Notes under the pieces: model-generated | The model's database searches: none | What the model was told of the DNA's origin: nothing | What the model saw: only the letters and a program-made list of their open reading frames with translations | Assembly (NCBI GenBank): GCA_026645935.1 | Contig: JAPKMP010000004.1 | Coordinates: 108,047-172,046, forward strand | DNA from: Candidatus Villigracilaceae bacterium | GTDB lineage: Bacteria; Chloroflexota; Anaerolineae; Anaerolineales; Villigracilaceae | Direction of reading: 5' to 3' | DNA: 64,000 nucleotides | Translations under genes and position numbers: made by a program | Shown: positions 53,590 to 59,292 of the stretch, in pieces | How the letters are laid out: each line of letters begins with the position of its first letter | Position numbering within the stretch: position 1 is the stretch's first letter

Positions 53590-53878
53590 GCATGAGAAGC
53601 CGCAATTGTTCGAGGCAAGTTGCTAAACGCTTTGATTCTCGTCTGCGCGTAGCCAACTTGTCGGAAGAGCTAGTCTGAAGCCGAATCAGCCCAATAGTGA
53701 GCATTTTTTGGCAGGATTCAAGCAAAGGGAGGATAAATGCAACCAATGGGCTGCCCGGATACAGGTCCGTAATGAGGCGGGGAACTTGATCCATTAATGA
53801 GATTCCAATACTCATCCGTTATCATGCGTTTTCGCATCATGAATCGAACGGCTGTTTTGCCGAAGTAAGGAGGTTCCA
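53590..53878. other. Intergenic stretch between the aspS leader and the small membrane protein gene
   Basis: About 290 bp with no supported gene. A GGGAGGATAAATG at 53732 opens only an 11-codon frame. CATGCGTTTTCGCATCATGA-like inverted bases lie near 53825. The promoter of the 46-residue protein is presumably here. Confidence 0.4.
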
Positions 53879-54019
53879 ATGGTTACCACAATATTCATTA
53901 CCGGTATCGCTCTTTTCGTATTGTACGGCTTGATTTCATCGACCGAAAAAGTATTGAGCGCCCGCAAGAAATATGTCGTGATCGACGAACGCATAGTGGA
54001 TCATCGTTCGCGGTTGTGA
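53879..54019 (+). CDS. 46-residue small membrane protein
   Basis: ATG at 53879 with an ideal AGGAGG (53868-53873) upstream, and TGA at 54019. The N-terminal part (TTIFITGIALFVLYGLIS) is one membrane helix, followed by a charged tail with KVLSARKKYVVIDERIV. The frame, ribosome site and following hairpin support a real gene. The function is unknown. Confidence 0.65.
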   Translation: MVTTIFITGIALFVLYGLISSTEKVLSARKKYVVIDERIVDHRSRL

Positions 54020-54040
54020 GGCATGCGTACGTGTATTGAA

Positions 54041-54075
54041 GAGGAGGGCGCCCGACAGGCGCTCTCCTCATTTAA
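54041..54075 (+). terminator. Hairpin after the small membrane protein gene
   Basis: GAGGAGGGCGCC pairs with GGCGCTCTCCTC (one G-T) around CGACA (54041-54069), followed by ATTTAAT. Confidence 0.6.
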
Positions 54076-54253
54076 TGGGATGTCTGGAAAGAATTCTTCT
54101 ATTGCATGCAGCATCAGAAAGAATTATTTCAGGTCCTTCGGTGATCCCTTCTGTATAACAATAACAGGTTCGCAGGGAGGCTATTCGAATAATGAGAAAA
54201 ACTGTACGAACAAGCGGTGACCCTCCTCCTGAGCATTCAGCAATTCCCCCTGC

Positions 54254-54259
54254 TATAAT
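54254..54259 (+). promoter_or_regulatory. -10 box close to a glycosyltransferase start
   Basis: TATAAT ends 9 bp before the ATG at 54269 and no Shine-Dalgarno is present, so the mRNA is probably leaderless. Confidence 0.5.
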
Positions 54260-54268
54260 TTCCCTGAC

Positions 54269-55495
54269 ATGAAGATTTTACTCATCAACCAGGTCTTTGT
54301 CTCACCCGAGGAGCCGGGGCATACCCGTCATTTCGAGATGGGTGAATTCCTCAAAGAACGCGGACACGAACTTATCATCGTCGCCAGCGATCTGAATTAT
54401 CAGACAGGGCAACGCACTGTGGAGCGCAGCGGACTATACACCGAGCAGAACTTTGACGGTATCCGCGTTTTGCGTTCATACATGTACCCTGCCATTCATC
54501 GCAGCTATTTCTGGAGGGTGATCGCCTTCTTCAGTTTTATGTTCTCATCCATACTCACCGCCCTGCGCCTCAGAGACGTGGACCTGGTGCTGGGTACCAC
54601 GCCCCCGATCTTTCAAGCCGTTTCAGCCTGGGTGGTGGCAGCCTTGCGCCGCAAACCGTTCCTGCTCGAAGTGCGTGACCTGTGGCCCGAGTTCGGCATC
54701 AGCATGGGCGTCCTAAAAAATCCCGTCATCATCGCACTCTCGCGCTGGCTTGAAAACTTTCTCTACAAACGCGCCACGCACATCCTCGTCAACTCACCTG
54801 CCTATCGTGAGTACATGCTTGCCAAAGGCGTGCCCGCCGACAAAGTCACCTACATCCCCTACGGCTCCGACGTGGACATGTTCAACCCCTCCATCGACGG
54901 CTCGTCCATTCGCAAAGAACTCAACCTCGCAGATAAATTCGTAGTCTTGTATGCGGGCGCGTTGGGGCAGGCGAATGATATTGATACCTTGCTGCGTGCG
55001 GCAGAAAGATTGAAGAAAGAAGAAAGAATTAATTTATTATTATTCGGCGACGGCAAAGAAAAAACACGCCTCGAAGCCGAAGCCAGAAACAAAGATCTCA
55101 CCAACGTCATCTTCGCGGGCACGCGCCCCAAAAAGGATATGCCCCGCATCGTCGCTTCCGCGGATGCCTGCCTCGCCATCTTGCAGGACATCCCCGCTTT
55201 TCGCACCACCTACCCGAACAAGGTCTTCGACTACATGGCGGCTGGTCGCGCCAGCATCATCGTCATCGACGGCATCACCCGCGAGTTGATCGAGTTGTCG
55301 CACGGCGGTGTTTACGTCCACCCGGCGGATGATGCCATGCTTGCACAGAAAATTCTCGAACTCTCGCAGAACCCCGCACAGGTCAAAAAGATGGGTGCAT
55401 CTGCCCGCGAGTATCTCGTGAAGAATTTAGATCGCAGAGATAAGTTGAACGAAACTTTGGGCTTGCTAAAATCATTAACCACAAAGGAGCACTAA
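54269..55495 (+). CDS. Family 4 glycosyltransferase (WbuB/WcaI-like)
   Basis: A 408-residue GT-B enzyme. The N-terminal acceptor domain opens ILLINQVFVSPEEPGHTRHF. The C-terminal donor domain has VVLYAGALGQANDIDTLLRA, LLLFGDGKEKTRLEAEA and the DYMAAGRASIIVIDG region. It should add a sugar to a surface polysaccharide precursor. The last residues TTKEH and the stop codon come from a CACAAAG-type repeat. It starts the polysaccharide gene group. Confidence 0.87.
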   Translation: MKILLINQVFVSPEEPGHTRHFEMGEFLKERGHELIIVASDLNYQTGQRTVERSGLYTEQNFDGIRVLRSYMYPAIHRSYFWRVIAFFSFMFSSILTALRLRDVDLVLGTTPPIFQAVSAWVVAALRRKPFLLEVRDLWPEFGISMGVLKNPVIIALSRWLENFLYKRATHILVNSPAYREYMLAKGVPADKVTYIPYGSDVDMFNPSIDGSSIRKELNLADKFVVLYAGALGQANDIDTLLRAAERLKKEERINLLLFGDGKEKTRLEAEARNKDLTNVIFAGTRPKKDMPRIVASADACLAILQDIPAFRTTYPNKVFDYMAAGRASIIVIDGITRELIELSHGGVYVHPADDAMLAQKILELSQNPAQVKKMGASAREYLVKNLDRRDKLNETLGLLKSLTTKEH

Positions 55496-55548
55496 GGGTC
55501 ACAAAGGTTTTTTCCTTCGTGTTACTTCGTGACCCTTCGTGGTTGAAT
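55479..55548. repeat. CACAAAG/CTTCGTG intergenic repeat
   Basis: ACCACAAAGGAGCACTAAGG and CTTCGTGACCCTTCGTGG form an imperfect inverted repeat. It begins inside the glycosyltransferase reading frame and gives its TAA. Same family as 50037-50112. Confidence 0.65.
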
Positions 55549-55553
55549 TTTTC

Positions 55554-56417
55554 ATGAAAGTACTCGTCACCGGCGCAACGGGATTCACAGGTTCGCGCGT
55601 TGTTCCCCTTCTCCTCCAAAGCGGATTCCAAGTCCGCGTCTTTGTGCGCCCCACAAGCGACCAGTCGCCTCTTTCCCCGCTGACAGTGGAGTGGGCGACG
55701 GGTGACTTTGCCAACCCTGAAACCTTCACCGCCGCCCTGCGCGGCGTGGATGCGCTTGTCAACATCGCATCACTCGGCTTCGGGCACGCAGAATCAATTC
55801 TAAAGTCCATGAAAGAGGCGGGCGTGAGGCGCGGAATCTTCATCAGCACCACCGCCATCTTCACCCAGTTGAATGCGGGCAGCAAATCCATCCGCCTTGC
55901 CGCCGAAGAAGCCATCCAATCTAGCGGACTGGACTACACCATCCTGCGCCCGACCATGATCTACGGCACTCCGCGTGACCGCAACATGTGGCGCTTGATT
56001 CGTTTATTGAAGATTACGCCCGTTATGCCCATCTTCGGGGACGGTGAGTCTTTGCAACAGCCCATCTTCGTGGACGATGTTGCGCAAGCCGTGCTGCTGG
56101 CTTTGCAAAACGACACGACCATCGGCAGGAGTTACAACATCGCAGGCAAAACCCCGTTGACGTATAACCAGGTGATCGACACGGTTGCGAATGCACTTGG
56201 CAAACGCGTTTGGAAGTTGCACCTGCCTTACATGCCCATCGTCCGCGCCCTGCAATTTACTGAACGGATGAAACTCCGCCTGCCCATCAAAGCCGAGCAA
56301 GTGTTGCGCTTGAACGAGAACAAAGCCTTTTCTTATGAAGAAGCACGGCAAGACTTTGCTTTCAGTCCGCGCAGTTTTGAAGAGGGAATCCGAACCGAGA
56401 TTGCCAATATCCAATAG
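55554..56417 (+). CDS. NAD-dependent epimerase/dehydratase family (atypical SDR)
   Basis: A 287-residue Rossmann protein: VLVTGATGFTGSRVVPLLL binds the cofactor, and LRPTMIYGTPRDRNMWRLIR lies in the middle. A classic YxxxK active site is not obvious; the family resembles NDUFA9/UbiH-linked atypical SDRs, which often do not catalyse epimerisation. It may modify a nucleotide sugar given its neighbours. The ATG at 55554 gives the conserved start; AATTTTTC upstream holds no ribosome site. Confidence 0.8.
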   Translation: MKVLVTGATGFTGSRVVPLLLQSGFQVRVFVRPTSDQSPLSPLTVEWATGDFANPETFTAALRGVDALVNIASLGFGHAESILKSMKEAGVRRGIFISTTAIFTQLNAGSKSIRLAAEEAIQSSGLDYTILRPTMIYGTPRDRNMWRLIRLLKITPVMPIFGDGESLQQPIFVDDVAQAVLLALQNDTTIGRSYNIAGKTPLTYNQVIDTVANALGKRVWKLHLPYMPIVRALQFTERMKLRLPIKAEQVLRLNENKAFSYEEARQDFAFSPRSFEEGIRTEIANIQ

Positions 56418-56462
56418 CCTCCAGCCTTTCGATGGGTGTATGATGAAAGAGTGGAGGCAAAC

Positions 56463-56888
56463 ATGGGCACCTATCAGATCAAGCAAGTCGAAAAGATCGA
56501 AGACCCGATTTGGGAAGTCATCGGCGGCGGGATCAACTCCTTCAATGAAGAACAAGCCGGGGCGGAAAATGCGAAGCGGATTTGTTTCGTCGTCTACGAT
56601 GCAGATGAAAAAATCGCTGGCGGAGTCATCGCCCTCACTTATTGGGACTGGCTCTACATCGACCTAATGTGGCTGCGACCAGACATCCGCCGCAAAGGCT
56701 ACGGCAGCCGCCTGCTGGCGCTCGCCGAAGAGGAAGCCCGCAAGCGCGGCGTAAAACACGCCTACTTGGACACGTTCAGTTTCCAAGCCCCAGAGTTTTA
56801 CAAGAAGCAAGGCTATCAAGTGTTTGGGGAACTCAAAGATTTCCCACGCGGACATCAACGTTATTTTTTGACGAAAGAGTTGAGCTAG
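56463..56888 (+). CDS. GNAT-family N-acetyltransferase
   Basis: This 141-residue protein has the acetyl-CoA loop RPDIRRKGYGSRLLALAEEE and C-terminal APEFYKKQGYQVFGEL. IAGGVIALTYWDWLYIDLMW forms the central strands. The substrate is unknown; in this gene group an amino sugar is possible. GGAGGCAAAC precedes the ATG. Confidence 0.9.
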   Translation: MGTYQIKQVEKIEDPIWEVIGGGINSFNEEQAGAENAKRICFVVYDADEKIAGGVIALTYWDWLYIDLMWLRPDIRRKGYGSRLLALAEEEARKRGVKHAYLDTFSFQAPEFYKKQGYQVFGELKDFPRGHQRYFLTKELS

Positions 56889-56924
56889 ACTCAAACACTC
56901 CAAGTCGCTTAGATTTCATGTCTT

Positions 56925-56956
56925 TCCTTTGCGTCTCTGCGCCTTTGCGTTAATCC
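56925..56956. repeat. CTTTGCGTCTCTGCGCCTTTGCG repeat
   Basis: A short tandem-like block of TTTGCGTC / CTGCGCC / TTTGCGTT units between the GNAT and zinc-ribbon genes. Confidence 0.5.
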
Positions 56957-57016
56957 TTTTGTCAATTTTGTAGAGTGACAACTCGGATTAAATCCAAAAC
57001 TTGACCATCCATATCG

Positions 57017-57022
57017 TATAAT
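57017..57022 (+). promoter_or_regulatory. -10 box next to the zinc-ribbon gene start
   Basis: TATAAT ends 8 bp before the ATG at 57031; no Shine-Dalgarno. Confidence 0.5.
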
Positions 57023-57030
57023 TTCAGCCT

Positions 57031-57744
57031 ATGAGAGCCTTCACTTGCCCCAACTGCGGAGCCGCGCTTTCTGCGGCTGCCCTAAAAAATGACATTGCCA
57101 CTTGCGAATTTTGCGGCACATCCTTTCGCGTGTCCAAAACCGCCACCCCCGAACCAGACATGGGTGACCTGCTCCTCGGCGCGGACTTTGCAAATGAGAC
57201 TCTGCCCGGCTGGGAGATCATCCGCGATGGCGAGATTTCATTTCACAAAGGCAATCCCCCCGAGTTGCGCGGATTTTATAAGCCCAAGATCAATTCGTAT
57301 TATGTGTTGATAAGCTCCGGCTTCTTAGATGACTTTGACGCCAGCGTTACCATCAAATTCACCGAAGGCGACGAGAAGTTGATCACGGCTGGATTCTTCC
57401 CGCGCATGACAAATGATGGCGGGTACGCAGTCTACATCTCCCCGTTGGGACAATACAACATCGGCTTCTTTACGAAAGAATCCAACAGCGCTGACCTCAA
57501 ATGGAACATCCTCGTAGATTGGACCTCTCACACCTCCCTCCGCAAAGGCAAAGACGTGACCAACCGCCTGCGCGTCATCATGGACGGCGAAAAAATGCGC
57601 GTGTACCTCAACGGCGTGCTGGCGACTTCGCTCAAAGATAACCGCTACAAAATGGGCAAATTGCACGTCGTTTGTGAACCCAACGGCGAGACGAATTTGG
57701 GCGTCGCCTACTCCGATTTGCAGGTGAGAGAGGTTGTGAGATAG
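57031..57744 (+). CDS. Zinc-ribbon plus lectin-like (LamG/DUF1080-like) domain protein
   Basis: A 237-residue protein. The N-terminal zinc ribbon has CPNCG (6-10) and CEFCG (about 29-33). A beta-sandwich domain follows (VLISSGFLDDFDASVTIKF, AGFFPRMTNDGGYAVYIS, VYLNGVLATSLKD). It has no signal peptide. The last 68 bp (57677-57744), encoding EPNGETNLGVAYSDLQVREV and the stop codon, recur twice downstream. It is probably leaderless. Its role is unknown, but its 3' end seems to be a site where other genes have been added. Confidence 0.75.
   Translation: MRAFTCPNCGAALSAAALKNDIATCEFCGTSFRVSKTATPEPDMGDLLLGADFANETLPGWEIIRDGEISFHKGNPPELRGFYKPKINSYYVLISSGFLDDFDASVTIKFTEGDEKLITAGFFPRMTNDGGYAVYISPLGQYNIGFFTKESNSADLKWNILVDWTSHTSLRKGKDVTNRLRVIMDGEKMRVYLNGVLATSLKDNRYKMGKLHVVCEPNGETNLGVAYSDLQVREVVR
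57677..57744 (+). repeat. 68-bp repeat, copy A (3' end of the zinc-ribbon gene)
   Basis: Starts AACCCAACGGCGAGACGAAT and ends GTTGTGAGATAG. It differs from copy C at 2 of 68 positions and from copy B at 5, with no gaps. Confidence 0.95.
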
Positions 57745-57759
57745 ACAAGTTCAACGGTG

Positions 57760-57765
57760 TATAAT
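57760..57765 (+). promoter_or_regulatory. -10 box of cassette 1
   Basis: TATAAT 16 bp after copy A. The next ATG (57784) also has GAGGTGA as a ribosome site. Confidence 0.45.
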
Positions 57766-57783
57766 TGACGCGTGAGGTGATTT

Positions 57784-58014
57784 ATGGTTACACCAACAAC
57801 ATCTGATGTCTTAAAAATGCTTCGTCAACTCCCGCCAAATGAGCAGTTACGGATTATTTCGCTTGCCCTGCCTGAAATCGAGAAAAGTTTGGGCAAACAG
57901 GTTCGTGTACGTAAATCCCTGCGCGGATTGTGGATTGGCGCTGGGATTAATTCAAAAGATATTTCCGAGGCGCGCAAGGGGATGATGAACAACTTCCCTC
58001 GGGGTGATATTTAA
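57784..58014 (+). CDS. Antitoxin-like protein of VapBC pair
   Basis: A 76-residue protein: MVTPTTSDVLKMLRQLPPNE, then a basic stretch (KQVRVRKSLRGLWIGAGI) and an acidic/charged tail. No clear DNA-binding fold is visible, but size and a 1-bp overlap with a PIN toxin gene fit an antitoxin. Confidence 0.7.
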   Translation: MVTPTTSDVLKMLRQLPPNEQLRIISLALPEIEKSLGKQVRVRKSLRGLWIGAGINSKDISEARKGMMNNFPRGDI

Positions 58015-58415
58015 TGACGGATTACGTTGCTGATACGCATGCGCTGATCTGGTATTTGGAAAACAGCCCTCGCCTTGGTTCACAAGCCCGCGCCGCATTT
58101 GACGCTTGTGACCAAGGCGAGATTTGTATTTATGTGCCGACGATTTGTTTGGTTGAAATCGTTTACTTGATGGAGAAGGGACGCATTTCCCCTGAAATGA
58201 AGTCTATGTTGGAAGCGGAATTGAAATCAGGCGAAAGTGGATTGGTGATAGCTGATCTCGATATGGATGTTGTAGAGCAGATTGCCAATGTTTTACGAGA
58301 TGACATTCCCGACCTGCCAGATCGTGTCATTGCTGCAACTGCGTTGGCATTGAATCTGCCTTTAATTAGTCGAGACAGGAAGATTGTATTGAGCGGGTTA
58401 GAGACAATTTGGTAA
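58014..58415 (+). CDS. VapC-like PIN-domain toxin
   Basis: This 133-residue PIN protein has acidic metal ligands Asp7 (VADTHALIWYL), Glu48 (CLVEIVYL), Asp103 (DLPDRVIAATAL) and Asp121 (LISRDRKI), all in place. It is a predicted ribonuclease toxin inhibited by the upstream protein. The pair lies between 68-bp repeat copies A and B. Confidence 0.88.
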   Translation: MTDYVADTHALIWYLENSPRLGSQARAAFDACDQGEICIYVPTICLVEIVYLMEKGRISPEMKSMLEAELKSGESGLVIADLDMDVVEQIANVLRDDIPDLPDRVIAATALALNLPLISRDRKIVLSGLETIW

Positions 58416-58423
58416 CGTAGTCC

Positions 58424-58491
58424 AACCCAACGGCGAGACGAATCTAGACGTCGCCTACTCAGATTTGCAGGTGAGAGAGGTTGTGAGGTAG
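58424..58491 (+). repeat. 68-bp repeat, copy B
   Basis: Same length as copy A. It encodes the same peptide except Gly to Asp, plus a stop codon, but there is no gene body before it. It differs from copy C at 3 positions and from copy A at 5. Confidence 0.95.
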
Positions 58492-58528
58492 CCGAAGCTT
58501 CAGTTTTAGTCTGCAGTTTTCGGGAGGG

Positions 58529-58534
58529 TATAAT
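58529..58534 (+). promoter_or_regulatory. -10 box of cassette 2 (leaderless type)
   Basis: GGTATAATTCAATTAATGGA: TATAAT ends 7 bp before ATG 58542. Nearly the same string recurs at 59278-59296. Confidence 0.65.
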
Positions 58535-58541
58535 TCAATTA

Positions 58542-58877
58542 ATGGAACTTCCAAATAAATCCAAAGCGCAAGTTTCTGTAACGAAAATCGTAAATTATTT
58601 GCTTTCAGAAACTCATCCCTTGGGAAAATCGAAGGCAAGATTTTTTCGTTCTCATGGATTCAAGGATGAAAACGTTGCTGAACTGGCAAGTGGATTTTTA
58701 TTGATCGCGAGAAATTCACAAGTGGAACGTTCCGAGTGGTCGTTGTTTGGCGTGAAGTACGTTATTAATGGCGAATTGAGTACACCGAATGGTGATATGA
58801 TTCGAGTGAGAACGATTTGGATTATAGAAAACAACTCTGATCTTCCTCGTTTTGTGACGGCGTATCCAGCCGGGTAA
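58542..58877 (+). CDS. DUF6883-like protein, possible toxin
   Basis: This 111-residue protein shows the DUF6883 pattern: LPNKSKAQVSVTKIVNYLLS, HPLGKSKARFFRSHGF, FGVKYVINGELSTPNG and IRVRTIWIIENNSDLPRFVT, ending TAYPAG. Family members often stand beside DUF4926 proteins, as here, and are suspected toxin-antitoxin pairs. DNA is AT-richer than the preceding polysaccharide genes. Confidence 0.7.
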   Translation: MELPNKSKAQVSVTKIVNYLLSETHPLGKSKARFFRSHGFKDENVAELASGFLLIARNSQVERSEWSLFGVKYVINGELSTPNGDMIRVRTIWIIENNSDLPRFVTAYPAG

Positions 58878-58888
58878 GGAGTAAGAAG

Positions 58889-59113
58889 ATGATAAAAGAA
58901 TTAGATATTGTGGTGCTAGCCAAGGATTTGAAAGAATACCACCTTGAACGCGGGGATGTGGGTGCAGTTGTGCATGTATACGAAGACGGCAAAGCCTATG
59001 AAGTTGAATTTGTAACTGGCGAGGGGGAAACCATCACCGTAGCGACACTGCCTATCAGTGATATTCGCCCCATGCAGCGCGCGGATATACTGCATGTTCG
59101 ATCGTACGCGTGA
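58889..59113 (+). CDS. DUF4926-like protein, possible antitoxin/immunity
   Basis: A 74-residue SH3-like beta protein: DIVVLAKDLKEYHLERGDVG, AVVHVYEDGKAYEVEFVTGE. It starts 11 bp after the DUF6883 gene with GGAG upstream. Pairing with DUF6883 is recurrent in genomes (recollection), supporting a neutralising role. A hairpin ACTCGGAGATTT / AAATCTCCGAGT follows at about 59125-59152. Confidence 0.75.
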   Translation: MIKELDIVVLAKDLKEYHLERGDVGAVVHVYEDGKAYEVEFVTGEGETITVATLPISDIRPMQRADILHVRSYA

Positions 59114-59124
59114 GTAATACAAAA

Positions 59125-59155
59125 CTCGGAGATTTCCAAAATCTCCGAGTTTTGT
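59125..59155 (+). terminator. Hairpin after the DUF4926 gene
   Basis: AAAACTCGGAGATTT pairs with AAATCTCCGAGTTTT, with CC/A in the loop. The trailing TTTTGTAT suits a terminator. Confidence 0.7.
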
Positions 59156-59171
59156 ATATGGCAAGTTGCCG

Positions 59172-59239
59172 AACCCAACGGCGAGACGAATTTGGGCGTC
59201 GCCTACTCAGATTTGCAGGTGAGAGAGGTTGTGAGGTAG
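59172..59239 (+). repeat. 68-bp repeat, copy C
   Basis: 66 of 68 bases equal copy A; both differences are at synonymous codon positions. No gene body precedes it. Cassette 3 follows. Confidence 0.95.
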
Positions 59240-59279
59240 TTGAAGATTTTGGTCTCAATACGTGAAGGTTTGGGGAAGG

Positions 59280-59285
59280 TATAAT
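59280..59285 (+). promoter_or_regulatory. -10 box of cassette 3 (leaderless type)
   Basis: GGTATAATTCAATAAATGGA: TATAAT ends 7 bp before ATG 59293. This is the same module as in cassette 2, with one base changed. Confidence 0.65.
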
Positions 59286-59292
59286 TCAATAA

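Noticed and set aside
54192-54272. 26-codon frame with GGGAGG site ending on the glycosyltransferase start
   Set aside because: The -10 box of the glycosyltransferase gene lies inside it, so it would not be on that mRNA; no amino-acid bias suggests a leader peptide.
57677-59239. CRISPR array with 68-bp repeats
   Set aside because: The spacing is about 680 bp and filled with genes, the repeat is the end of a coding sequence, and no cas gene is present.
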